NCBI GenBank assembly: GCA_903884235.1
Contig: CAISEB010000020.1
Location: 62,001-126,000 of the forward strand
Source: an uncultured Pseudomonadota bacterium
GTDB taxonomy: Bacteria; Pseudomonadota; Gammaproteobacteria; Steroidobacterales; Steroidobacteraceae
Direction of reading: 5' to 3'
Length of the DNA: 64,000 nt
The notes beneath the pieces were generated by a model. The model did no database searches. It had not been told where the DNA came from and worked only from the letters and a program-made list of their open reading frames with translations. Shown here piece after piece: positions 51,394 through 61,075 of the stretch. Numbering within the stretch: position 1 is the stretch's first letter; the number at the start of each line of letters is the position of its first letter. The position numbers and the translations under genes are program-made.

Positions 51394-52161
51394 TCATTTG
51401 CCTGCGGAATAGCCGAAGTCGATCGAAATTGTCGCGCCGGTGATCGGCGCGGCCTCGGGTCGCGCCAGGTACTCGATCAGCGACGCCACTTCAGCCGGCG
51501 TCACGAACCGGGCCCGCCCGGGGCCCTGAGGGTAACCCGCGAGCAGCCGCGCGTAATAGGCCTCGGGATCACCGCCGCCATACTGCTCCGCCTGGAAGCG
51601 GAGCATCGGGCTCGCGACGTCGCCCGGGCACACCGCATTGACGCGGATGCCCTCGGGCGCGAGCTCGAGCGCGAGCGCCTTGCTGAACAGCGACACGGCA
51701 CCCTTGGATGCGCAGTAGAGCGCGGCCCCGGTATTGCCCTGCACGCCGGCGTCGCTGGAGAGGTTCACGATCAGTCCGCGCGTCTCGCGCAGGTGGGGGA
51801 TCGCCGCGGACGACATGAAGTAGAGCGCCTTCACGTTGACGTCGAATACCACGTCGAAGTCCGCCTCGGTCGTCTCCGCGGTCGGCCCCTCGCGCCAGAC
51901 ACCGGCGACGTTGACCAGCGCATCGAGGCGCCCCGCGCCCGCGACCGCCCAGGCGACGACGTCGCGGCATGCCGCCGGGCTCCTCAGGTCCGCCGCGTGC
52001 CATTCGGTGCCCGAGAGTCCCGTGGCGACCGTTTCGAGGGCGCGGTCCTCGAGATCCGTCAGGCGCACGGTCCAGCCCGCGGCGTGGAAGCGCGCGGCGA
52101 CCGCGGCGCCGATCCCGCCCGCCCCGCCCGTGACGAGCACGACCCGACCGGCGTCTCTCAT
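51394..52161 (-). CDS. short-chain dehydrogenase/reductase
   Basis: A 255-residue classical SDR with cofactor loop VVLVTGGAGGIGAAVA, catalytic serine in NLSSDAG and YCASKGAVS, and the C-terminal tail TGATISIDFGYSAGK. In the loop an aspartate at the end of strand 2 (LTDLED) suggests NAD preference. Its start overlaps the stop of a second SDR gene (ATGA), and the gamma-glutamyltransferase follows after one base. Substrate unknown. Confidence 0.87.
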   Translation of the reverse strand: MRDAGRVVLVTGGAGGIGAAVAARFHAAGWTVRLTDLEDRALETVATGLSGTEWHAADLRSPAACRDVVAWAVAGAGRLDALVNVAGVWREGPTAETTEADFDVVFDVNVKALYFMSSAAIPHLRETRGLIVNLSSDAGVQGNTGAALYCASKGAVSLFSKALALELAPEGIRVNAVCPGDVASPMLRFQAEQYGGGDPEAYYARLLAGYPQGPGRARFVTPAEVASLIEYLARPEAAPITGATISIDFGYSAGK

Positions 52162-52913
52162 GCCCGGTTCTCCTGCATGCTGTTGCCGCCGTCGACGACC
52201 AGCAGCTGGCCGGTGACGTACGACGACTCCTCGGTGCACAGGAAGGCGATCGCCGCGGCAACCTCGTCGGCACGACCCGAGCGCCCGAGCGGCGTCGCGA
52301 GTCCGGCAGCACGCTCGGCCTCGGTCTGCGAACCCGTCGCGATCCAGCCCGGTGCCACCGCATTGACCGTGATCCCCTGCCGCGCGACCTCGAGGCAGAG
52401 CGAGCGGGTCATGCCCAGCATCGCTGCCTTCGCCGCGGCATAGGCGCTGTCGCCGGCAACACCGGCGACCGCACCGGTCGTCGAGGAGACATTGACGATC
52501 CGTCCATAGCCCGCCGCAGCCATGCCCGCCAGGCAGGCGCGGCTGACGAGGAACGCCGTCGTCAGGTTGCGCGCGAGGACGCGGTTCCAAAGCTCGAGGG
52601 ACATCGCGCCGAGCGATACTTGCTCGTCGATGACGCCGGAGACCGCCATGCCCGCGTTGTTGACGAGCACGTCGACGCGGCCCAGGGCCGCGACGAGCGC
52701 GGCAACCGCGTCCGGATCGGTCAGGTCACAGATCGCGCCGGTCGCATCGGCACCACGGCCTCGCAGCTCCTCGGCGCGCTCGTGGATGCGCGCACTGGTG
52801 GCGACCAGTGCGACCCTGAACCCCGCCGCAGCCAGCCGGGCGGCGGTCGTGTAGCCGATGCCGCTGGGACTGCCGGCTCCTGTGACGAGGGCGAGACGGG
52901 CGGGAACGGGCAT
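52158..52913 (-). CDS. short-chain dehydrogenase/reductase
   Basis: A 251-residue classical SDR: LALVTGAGSPSGIGYTTA cofactor loop (with one extra residue), NNAGMAVSG, NVSSTTG, catalytic YAAAKAAML and the ending TGQLLVVDGGNSMQEN. It heads the SDR-SDR-gamma-glutamyltransferase unit. The promoter must lie in the 123 bases shared with the divergent choline sulfatase gene. Two different SDRs in one unit suggest consecutive steps on one alcohol or carbonyl compound. Confidence 0.87.
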   Translation of the reverse strand: MPVPARLALVTGAGSPSGIGYTTAARLAAAGFRVALVATSARIHERAEELRGRGADATGAICDLTDPDAVAALVAALGRVDVLVNNAGMAVSGVIDEQVSLGAMSLELWNRVLARNLTTAFLVSRACLAGMAAAGYGRIVNVSSTTGAVAGVAGDSAYAAAKAAMLGMTRSLCLEVARQGITVNAVAPGWIATGSQTEAERAAGLATPLGRSGRADEVAAAIAFLCTEESSYVTGQLLVVDGGNSMQENRA

Positions 52914-53036
52914 GGATGGCTCCGACGTGGGACGGCCGATTATAAGGTCGCAGGCGCCGGGCCCGGGGTCCCGTCGCCGGATTTCGTGCGAACATGGCCA
53001 CCCCTCACCGATCCCCGTTCCGGAGCGTGCCGTTCC

Positions 53037-54551
53037 ATGGCGTCCCGACCGAACATCCTGATCCTGCAGGCCGACCAGCTCACCGCCGGCGCATTGCGCT
53101 GCTATGGCGGCAGGGTCGCCCGCACGCCGAACATCGATGCCCTCGCCGCGGGCGGCGTGGTGTTCGATTCGTTCTACACGAACAGTCCGCTGTGCGCGCC
53201 CTCGCGGTTCTCGATGATGTCCGGGCAACTGCCCTCGCGGATTGGCGCCTACGACAACGCTGCGGATTTCGCGGCGGACGTGCCGACCTTCGCGCACTAC
53301 CTGCGCGCCTGCGGTTACCAGACCGCGCTGAGCGGCAAGATGCATTTCTGCGGGCCTGACCAGCTGCACGGATTCGAGGAGCGCCTGACGACCGACATCT
53401 ATCCGGCCGACTACGGCTGGACTCCGGACTGGACACGCTTCGAGGATCGTCCGGGCTGGTACCACACGATGGACTCGGTCACGCAGGCGGGTCCCTGCAC
53501 CCGGACGAACCAGGTCGACTTCGACGACGAGGTCGTCTTCGCCGCCCGCCAGAAGCTGTTCGACATCGCGCGCGGCAAGGACAAGCGCCCGTTCTGCCTC
53601 GTCGTGTCGATGACCCACCCGCACGATCCGTACACGACCCCGCAGGAATACTGGGATCGCTACGAGGATTCGGAGATCGACATGCCGCGCGTGTCGATGC
53701 CGGTCGACGAGCTCGATCCCCATTCGACGCGCGTGCGCCACGTCATCGGTCTCGGACTGCAGACGCCTACGGAGCGCCAGGTCCGCGACGCGCGACGCGC
53801 CTACTACGGCTCGATCGCCTACGTCGACGACCAGGTCGGCAAGCTCGTCCAGACGCTGAAGGACGCGCGCCTCGACGAGGACACGATCGTGATCGTCACG
53901 TCCGACCACGGCGACATGCTCGGCGAGCGCGGCATGTGGTTCAAGATGACGTTCTTCGAGGGCGGATGCCGCATTCCACTGATCGTCCACGCCCCGGGAC
54001 GCTTCGCGCCGCGCCGCGTGCGTGAATGCGCCTCGCTCGTCGACCTGCTGCCGACGCTGGCCGAGCTCGGGCACGGGAGCGCGCCAGAACTCTCCGCGGC
54101 GATCGACGGCCGCAGCCTCGTTCCGGCCCTCCAGGGCGCCGCCGGGCCCGGCGAGGTCTTCGGCGAGTACCTCGGCGAGAGCGCGATCGCACCGATCGTG
54201 ATGATCCGTCGCGGCTCGCTCAAGTTCGTGCACTGCCCGGCAGATCCCGACCAGCTTTACGACCTGGCCTCGGATCCGGACGAGCGCACCAACCTCGCCG
54301 CCCGGGCCACGCACGCGGCGACCGTCGCCGAGCTGCGCGCCGAAGTGGCGCGACGCTGGTCGCTGCCGGCGATCCACGCCGCGGTGCTCGCGAGCCAGCG
54401 GCGCCGTCATTTCGTCTACGGCGCGCTGCGCCAGGGGCGTTACCAGCCGTGGGATCACCAGCCCGTGCGCGACGCCACGCGCGCCTACATCCGCAACGAC
54501 CAGGAACTCAATGATCTCGAGGCGATGGCGCGCTTCCCGCGCGTGTCCTGA
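53037..54551 (+). CDS. betC: choline sulfatase
   Basis: A 504-residue cytosolic sulfatase that releases choline and sulfate from choline-O-sulfate. The residue turned into formylglycine is C53 in PLCAPSRFSMMSGQLPSR, and the BetC-specific stretches YQTALSGKMHFCGPDQLHGFEERLTTDIYPADYGWTPD, SMTHPHDPY and TSDHGDMLGERGMWFKM are conserved along its length. The C-terminal YQPWDHQPVRDATRAYIRN is the BetC tail. There is no signal peptide, as expected. The choline-type transporter gene begins inside its last codons, linking hydrolysis and uptake. Confidence 0.92.
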   Translation: MASRPNILILQADQLTAGALRCYGGRVARTPNIDALAAGGVVFDSFYTNSPLCAPSRFSMMSGQLPSRIGAYDNAADFAADVPTFAHYLRACGYQTALSGKMHFCGPDQLHGFEERLTTDIYPADYGWTPDWTRFEDRPGWYHTMDSVTQAGPCTRTNQVDFDDEVVFAARQKLFDIARGKDKRPFCLVVSMTHPHDPYTTPQEYWDRYEDSEIDMPRVSMPVDELDPHSTRVRHVIGLGLQTPTERQVRDARRAYYGSIAYVDDQVGKLVQTLKDARLDEDTIVIVTSDHGDMLGERGMWFKMTFFEGGCRIPLIVHAPGRFAPRRVRECASLVDLLPTLAELGHGSAPELSAAIDGRSLVPALQGAAGPGEVFGEYLGESAIAPIVMIRRGSLKFVHCPADPDQLYDLASDPDERTNLAARATHAATVAELRAEVARRWSLPAIHAAVLASQRRRHFVYGALRQGRYQPWDHQPVRDATRAYIRNDQELNDLEAMARFPRVS

Positions 54552-56376
54552 GACCAGCCGCCTAGCGAGCCTCGCGGCCGCCGTGATCGTCACGGCGCTC
54601 TGCGCGCTCGCGAGCTCGCCCGCCGTCGCTCGCGACGCCCGCGACGCCCCATCCTGCCGCGACGTGCGGCTCTCCGACGTCGGCTGGACGGACGTCACCG
54701 CCACGACCGCGCTGCTCTATGAAGTGCTCGGCGACCTCGGCTACCGGCCGAAGACCACCCTCCTGTCCGTCCCGGTGACGTTCGCGGCCATGAAGGCCGG
54801 TGACATCGACGTGTTCCTCGGCAACTGGATGCCGGCCCAGATCCGCACGCGCCAGCCGTACATCGACGACAGATCGATCGAAGTCGTAGGCCCGAACCTC
54901 GTCGGCGCGAAATACACGCTCGCGGTCCCCGCCTACGCGTACGAGGCCGGGTTGCGGGACTTCAAGGACATCCCACGTTTCGCGGGACCCCTCGGCAGTC
55001 GCGTCTACGGGATCGAGGCGGGCAACGACGGCAATCGCCATATCCTCGCGATGATCCAGCGCAACGAGTCGGGCCTCGGGGACTTCCACGTCGTCGAATC
55101 GAGCGAGCAGGGCATGCTCGCCGAGGTGTCGCGGGCCATCGGAGCCAGGCAGCCGATCGTGTTCCTGGCGTGGGACCCGCACCCCATGAACATGCTGTTC
55201 GACCTGCGCTACCTGACGGGCGGCGACAAGGAATTCGGCCCGAACTTCGGCGGCGCGACCGTCTACACGCTCGCGCGCGGCGGCTACCTCGCCGCGTGCC
55301 CGAACCTCGCCCACCTGCTACGCAACGTCGTGTTCACCCCACGCGGCGAGAGCGAGATGATGATGCTGATCCAGCAGGAGCACCTCGCTCCGGACGCCGC
55401 CGCCCGGCGCTGGCTCTCCCGGCACCCGCAGGAGCACGCCGCGTGGCTCGCCGGAGTCACGAATGCGGATGGACGGCCCGTGGGCACGCGCGGCGCGGGC
55501 CGCACCGCGCTGGCCGCGGCGACGCGCGTCGAACAATGGCTCGCGGATTACAAGCTGCCGGTCGGTTCCCGGATCGCGACCGGCATCGACTGGATCAAGC
55601 TGCATGGCGCGATCGTCTTCGGCGCGATCGCGTGGGTCACCAGCACGCTCGTGGGTGCGGTCGGCAGCGCCCTGCATGCACTGCCATCGCCGCTGCTGAT
55701 CCTCGGCGTCGCCGCGCTCGCCTGGCTGCTGCAACGTTCCCTGGCGCTCGCGGCGTTCGTCACGGCGGCGCTGCTGTTCATCATGAACCAGGGCTACTGG
55801 CAGCCCACGCTCGATACGCTCGCGCTCGTGCTCGTGTCGGCGGCGATCGCGACGCTGGTCGGCGTGCCGATCGGCATCGCGACGGCGCACCGCCCGCGAC
55901 TGAACGCCATGCTGCGACCCGCGCTCGATCTCATGCAGACGCTGCCGACGTTCGTCTACCTGATCCCGACGCTCGTGCTGTTCGGGCTCGGCGTCGTTCC
56001 GGCGGTGATCTCGACGGTGATCTTCGCGCTCCCGGCGACGATCCGCCTGACCCACCTCGGCATCAGCGGCGTGCCGCAGTCGATGCTGGAGGCGGGTGCG
56101 GCGTTTGGCGCCACCCGATGGCAGCTGCTCACCAAGGTCGAGCTGCCGAGTGCCGCGCCGCTTATCCTCGCCGGCATCACGCAGTGCATCATGCTCAGCC
56201 TGTCGATGGTGGTGATCGCCGCACTCGTCGGCGCCGGGGGGCTCGGCGTCCCGGTGGTCCGGGCCCTGAACACCGTGCAGGTCGGCACGGGCTTCGAGGC
56301 GGGGCTTGCGATCGTTCTGCTGGCGATCATCCTCGACCGCATCGCCAGAATCCGCGATTCCGGCGGAGCGCACTAG
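54511..56376 (+). CDS. fused choline-binding protein and permease (ChoX-ChoW)
   Basis: A 621-residue fusion: signal-like N-terminus (1-40), a choline-binding ChoX-type domain (about 48-330), a linker, and a ChoW/ProW permease with about seven helices (370-615) including the EAGAAFGATRWQLLTKVELP coupling loop. The aromatic cage of ChoX is present at W59, W106, Y135 and W221; the spacings 47, 29 and 86 equal those of W43, W90, Y119 and W205 of the Sinorhizobium protein. It should capture choline in the periplasm and pass it inward with an ATPase partner. No ATPase (ChoV) gene is in the window. The ATG at 54511 overlaps betC by 41 bases; GTG 54583 is an alternative. Confidence 0.88.
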   Translation: MISRRWRASRACPETSRLASLAAAVIVTALCALASSPAVARDARDAPSCRDVRLSDVGWTDVTATTALLYEVLGDLGYRPKTTLLSVPVTFAAMKAGDIDVFLGNWMPAQIRTRQPYIDDRSIEVVGPNLVGAKYTLAVPAYAYEAGLRDFKDIPRFAGPLGSRVYGIEAGNDGNRHILAMIQRNESGLGDFHVVESSEQGMLAEVSRAIGARQPIVFLAWDPHPMNMLFDLRYLTGGDKEFGPNFGGATVYTLARGGYLAACPNLAHLLRNVVFTPRGESEMMMLIQQEHLAPDAAARRWLSRHPQEHAAWLAGVTNADGRPVGTRGAGRTALAAATRVEQWLADYKLPVGSRIATGIDWIKLHGAIVFGAIAWVTSTLVGAVGSALHALPSPLLILGVAALAWLLQRSLALAAFVTAALLFIMNQGYWQPTLDTLALVLVSAAIATLVGVPIGIATAHRPRLNAMLRPALDLMQTLPTFVYLIPTLVLFGLGVVPAVISTVIFALPATIRLTHLGISGVPQSMLEAGAAFGATRWQLLTKVELPSAAPLILAGITQCIMLSLSMVVIAALVGAGGLGVPVVRALNTVQVGTGFEAGLAIVLLAIILDRIARIRDSGGAH

Positions 56377-56523
56377 CGCCCGGCGCTATCCGACTGCGTG
56401 GAATACTCACCACACTAACCCGCGCTTGCGCGGCAAATTTCGCATCCTACGTTCGGGGCGGAACCGAGTGTGTTCCCGGGACTGCGGCCATACGATGGCA
56501 CTCAGGATCACCGGACACATGCC

Positions 56524-56934
56524 ATGGACGCACCAACTCTTTCGCTGTCGAGCTGCCTCTCCGAGATCGTCTCGGAACGGATCCCGTGGGCCGGTGACCC
56601 CGGCGCGGACTTCAACACAGGCCTCTACGCGGTCCTGGACCACGCCGACGACCATGCTTCGGCGGTCATGTATTACCGGCCGCAGTCCCACCAGTTCCTG
56701 ATGTACGTGTACGTGCCCTCGCACGACGAGGGGACCGCGGCACACGTCGCGGACGCCGTCACGCACTACCTGCGTCGGCCCGCGGCGCTGTCAGGCGCGG
56801 AGCAAGGCGACGGGATGCTCCCGGGCGAGCAGCTGCACGAACTGGACCGGGCGGAGGCGCAGATCCGGCTCGCGTCGCTGCAACGGGTCCTCGCCCAGCC
56901 CGCCGAGGACCAGGCGGCATACCGCGTCTACTGA
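56524..56934 (+). CDS. hypothetical protein
   Basis: A 136-residue soluble protein with no signal peptide or membrane helix. It opens with a serine-rich MDAPTLSLSSCLSEIVSERIPW and has a compact alternating segment (YYRPQSHQFLMYVYVPSHDEG) and a helical end. Family not recognised. It is 147 bases downstream of the permease gene and ends in a hairpin shared with the convergent SPOR-like gene. Confidence 0.5.
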   Translation: MDAPTLSLSSCLSEIVSERIPWAGDPGADFNTGLYAVLDHADDHASAVMYYRPQSHQFLMYVYVPSHDEGTAAHVADAVTHYLRRPAALSGAEQGDGMLPGEQLHELDRAEAQIRLASLQRVLAQPAEDQAAYRVY

Positions 56935-56940
56935 ACCCGC

Positions 56941-56966
56941 CCGCTCGCGAATCAGTTCGCGAGCGG
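56941..56966. terminator. bidirectional terminator overlapping a gene end
   Basis: A perfect 11-bp stem (CCGCTCGCGAA and complement) with a TCAG loop follows the plus-strand gene by seven bases and contains the last codons of the convergent minus-strand gene. Confidence 0.65.
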
Positions 56967-57884
56967 CACGTGGGAGGCGGGATCGAACGGCACTGTCAGC
57001 GCCGTCCGCGGCCACATCGGCAGCGCCGAACTCGAGCGGGTTCGCGCGGCACGCACCGCCTGCAGGCGGATTCGTCCCTCGGTCGCCCGTGCGATCTCCC
57101 GGTCGCTGACCGGCACGATCGTCACGCTGTGGAACTCCGAGCGGACGTACTGCGCGACGAGTCGCGCCGACAGCACGTCGTCGTAGAACCCGAGCCGGAC
57201 GCCATAGAGCCTCCGGCCGCCCGGTTCGGTCTCGATCGCATACAGCAGGTATCCCTGGTAGATCGCCAGATCCGGCAGGCTCGCGAGGTCGATCGGCTCG
57301 CGGCCGAACGCGAGCTGCACTGCGTAGCGCTGGTGCGCGGGCCGCGTCGAGGCAACGTCGACCGGCTCGATCGCCGTGGGCACCGGAGCCGGCGCGGACA
57401 GGTGGGCCGGGCGCGGCACGGGTTGGGGCCGGGGCGCAATGTCCTGCAGGACGGGCAGCACGGTGCGCGGCACTGCCTTCGGGGTGACGGGCAGCACGGT
57501 GACCGAGGCCATCATCACCGGTGGTGGCTCGGGGTCCGCGACGACCTCCGCGGGAGGCTGCACGATCGTGAAGCGCGTCATCGCCGTATTGTCGAGCGAG
57601 CCCAGCGGTGCGTCGGGCACCGCGGCGATCATCGCGCGCGGCCAGCTCGGCCGCACCAGCGCGAGCGCGCGTTCGGCCTCGGCATTCGTCTGGAAGTAAC
57701 CGAGATGCAGGCGGAAGCGCTCGCGTCCTTCCTCGCGGCGTCGCGACTTGAACAGCGCGAATCCCCGCAGGCGGTCGTCGGTGAGCACCGGCATCGGGAT
57801 CGGTGCATTGGAGGAGCACAGCGTGATCGCGAGCAGCGGCTCGCTGTCGCGCGCGGGCTCCGAGCGTGGATGTCTGGAATTCAT
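56952..57884 (-). CDS. protein with two SPOR-like domains
   Basis: A 310-residue protein. Residues about 45-85 (FRLHLGYFQTNAEAERALALVRPSWPRAMI) and 190-255 (YAVQLAFGREPIDLASLPDL..LYGVRLGFYDDVLSARLVAQYVRSEF) look like two SPOR-type repeats that bind denuded glycan strands of peptidoglycan, joined by a long proline-rich linker (APRPQPVPRPAHLSAPAPVP). There is no clear signal peptide or membrane anchor from ATG 57884, which is odd for a SPOR protein; a different start or a non-classical route is possible. A CRP-like site lies about 280 bases upstream. Confidence 0.6.
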   Translation of the reverse strand: MNSRHPRSEPARDSEPLLAITLCSSNAPIPMPVLTDDRLRGFALFKSRRREEGRERFRLHLGYFQTNAEAERALALVRPSWPRAMIAAVPDAPLGSLDNTAMTRFTIVQPPAEVVADPEPPPVMMASVTVLPVTPKAVPRTVLPVLQDIAPRPQPVPRPAHLSAPAPVPTAIEPVDVASTRPAHQRYAVQLAFGREPIDLASLPDLAIYQGYLLYAIETEPGGRRLYGVRLGFYDDVLSARLVAQYVRSEFHSVTIVPVSDREIARATEGRIRLQAVRAARTRSSSALPMWPRTALTVPFDPASHVPLAN

Positions 57885-58200
57885 CTGCAGTCCCCCGGAT
57901 CGATCTCGCCCCATGGCACAGGTCGTCGCGGTGCTGCCGTTCGCTCGCGTCCGGTCCCCCCCGGGTCCGGCATCGGCGTCCCGGCCGCGCGGTGGCGATC
58001 CGGGTGGGGCAACCCCGCTATCGTTGGACTCGCGTCCCGACGACCGGTGGCTTTGCGTCCCCGCCTCTCGACGGGTTTGCCTTTATCACGGGGCCAAATA
58101 TGCGCCGCGAACGCGAATGCGGCAATCGTCGTCCTGTCTGCAGGAGGCGCCAACCCGCCCAGAACGCGTGACGTCCGTCACAGTTTCGCGCAGTGCCGGT
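57885..58200. other. intergenic region without a gene
   Basis: These 316 bases lie between the SPOR-like gene start and the mauD stop, both on the minus strand. No open frame here looks coding. It holds a CRP-like dyad at 58167-58182 and presumably the promoter of the SPOR-like gene. Confidence 0.6.
58167..58182. promoter_or_regulatory. CRP-like dyad
   Basis: CGTGACGTCCGTCACA differs by two bases from the perfect palindrome at 18615 and matches TGTGA-N6-TCACA in nine of ten consensus positions. It lies downstream of mauD and far upstream of the SPOR-like start. Confidence 0.45.
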
Positions 58201-58800
58201 TCAGGACGGGGAGCGCGCCTCGAGGTAGTCCTGCAGGGACGCCACGCCAAGGCGCTTCGCCTCGAACAGGCTCTCGAGATGTTCGCGGGAATTGATGATG
58301 CCGCGCGCGCGCAGCACGCCGTCGGCATCGATGAGGACGGCGTACGGCAGGCGGCTGACCTGGTAGCTGATCCCGAGCGGCGCCGAGACGACGTACGGGA
58401 AGACGTCGAGGCCGTGCTCGGCGACGAATTCGCGCTGCTCGCCGAGATCGCCATCACTCGCCAGCACGACGTCGAGCCATGCCTGCTCGGACTTGCGGCT
58501 CGACTTCAAGACTGGCAGCAGCGCCTTGCACACGGGGCAGGTCGGCGACACGAACATCACGAGCTGGGTGCGCCCGTCGGTGCGCGTGCCACCGATCGGC
58601 ACGGCGTGGCCCGCCAGGTCGACGACCGGAATCGACGGCGCCAGCTCGCCGACGCGCAGGCCCTTCGCGAGCATCAGAGCGCCGACCGGCGAGATCCGCT
58701 CGTGCAGCACGCCGAGCTGGCGCACGAGGGCGAGCACGACGAAGCACAGCACGACGACGACGACCCAGAGCACGATATTCGACAGCACGAGCGGACTCAT
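58201..58800 (-). CDS. mauD: MauD, thioredoxin-like disulfide protein for TTQ subunit maturation
   Basis: A 199-residue membrane-anchored thioredoxin-fold protein: N-terminal anchor (residues 6-27), the MauD linker LVRQLGVLHERISPVGALML, and the redox motif C88-P-V-C91 in FVSPTCPVCKALLP. MauD with MauE is needed to form the disulfides of the amine dehydrogenase small subunit. It starts inside the mauE stop (ATGA). The dehydrogenase structural genes are 22 kb away, and the immediate upstream genes are catabolic. Confidence 0.9.
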   Translation of the reverse strand: MSPLVLSNIVLWVVVVVLCFVVLALVRQLGVLHERISPVGALMLAKGLRVGELAPSIPVVDLAGHAVPIGGTRTDGRTQLVMFVSPTCPVCKALLPVLKSSRKSEQAWLDVVLASDGDLGEQREFVAEHGLDVFPYVVSAPLGISYQVSRLPYAVLIDADGVLRARGIINSREHLESLFEAKRLGVASLQDYLEARSPS

Positions 58801-59336
58801 AGACCTCTCCGGAGCGCCGCCGTCCGCGGCATTATCTGGCCGACCAGCCGGTCGACCGTCGCATACACGAGCACGAGCGCCACGAGCCCGGCCAGGATCG
58901 TCACCGCGTCGATTCCACCGATGGGCCGGGGACTCCATGGCTGCGCGACCGCGGCGAGCACGATCGCGAGCAGGGCATTGCGCCAGACCATCCACGCGGC
59001 GATGGGGCGGCGGTCCAGAGGCCCGGTACAGCCGCAATCGAGGTCGCGTCGACCGCGCCGCAGGTTCACGGCGATGGCGAACGCGTACGCGAGCAGCAGG
59101 CCGACTCCCAGCAGCGCGGCGGCAGGGCGCGCGGCCGGCACCAGCAGCAGCATCGCGACGGCACTCTCGGCGAGCGGCACGAGATAGCCACCGGCGGCGC
59201 CGAGCGACCTCGGCAGCAGGCGATAGGCGGCGAGCGTCGCCGCGAATCGCGGCAGCTCGCGCCACTTGTGCCACGCGGCATGCGCGAACAGCAGCGCGAA
59301 TGCGCTCGCGAGCAGGATCCCGAGGGCGGGATCCAT
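58797..59336 (-). CDS. mauE: MauE-like membrane protein for TTQ subunit maturation
   Basis: A 179-residue membrane protein with four or five helices and the MauE/DoxX-type motif NLRRGRRDLDCGC near residue 95, whose cysteines probably exchange disulfides with MauD. ATG 59336 gives the usual length; the frame stays open further upstream but into the region behind the thiolase gene. It is coupled to mauD and begins 34 bases after the thiolase stop, so it belongs to the same transcript. Confidence 0.87.
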   Translation of the reverse strand: MDPALGILLASAFALLFAHAAWHKWRELPRFAATLAAYRLLPRSLGAAGGYLVPLAESAVAMLLLVPAARPAAALLGVGLLLAYAFAIAVNLRRGRRDLDCGCTGPLDRRPIAAWMVWRNALLAIVLAAVAQPWSPRPIGGIDAVTILAGLVALVLVYATVDRLVGQIMPRTAALRRGL

Positions 59337-59370
59337 CACGTCGACCGACCGGAGCACTGCAGGACCGCGA

Positions 59371-60572
<1,202 letters not shown>

Positions 60573-60576
<4 letters not shown>

Positions 60577-60989
60577 GGCTTGTCCGCGGCGGCACTGGGT
60601 TCGCGCAGCCGGCGCGAGCGGCAGCGGAGCATGGCGACCGTCTGGCCGTCCTGGTTGGTGATGGTGACATCGTATACGCCGCCACGACCCTCCTGCCAGC
60701 GCTCGATCGCAACTGCGGCGAGGTCGTCCCCGACGCGGGCAGGCGCCAGGAACTCGATCGAGGACCCGGCGGCGACGGCGGGCGGCGCGCCGAAGTTGCA
60801 GGCGTAGCCGCAGGCGCTGTCGCCCAGCGTGAAAACGACCCCACCGTGGCAGATGCCGTGCGTGTTCACCATGTCCGGTCGCACGCGCATGTGCGCGATG
60901 CAGCGTCCGCGACCGAGCTCCTCGATGCGGATGCCGAGCGCCGCGGACGCCGGATCGTGCGAGCGAGGCGCGGCGGGATCGATGGTCAC
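60573..60989 (-). CDS. paaI: PaaI-type hotdog thioesterase
   Basis: A 138-residue hot-dog thioesterase with the PaaI signature VNTHGICHGGVVFTLGDSACGYACN (residues about 41-65), holding the helix-dipole HGG and the catalytic aspartate. PaaI frees CoA from stalled phenylacetate-pathway intermediates. The start is GTG 60989, set by GGAGG seven bases upstream. It is coupled to the thiolase gene. Confidence 0.87.
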
Positions 60990-61075
60990 GGGAAATCCTC
61001 CGGCGGCGGGACGGGGCGCCCGCCGGGCCGCCATGATCCACGTCGGGTCGTCCGGATGCCACCCCCCGGTGCGAG

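Noticed and set aside
58750-58770. Short run of CGACGA repeats
   Set aside because: It is codon-level repetition inside the mauD membrane anchor, not a true repeat element.
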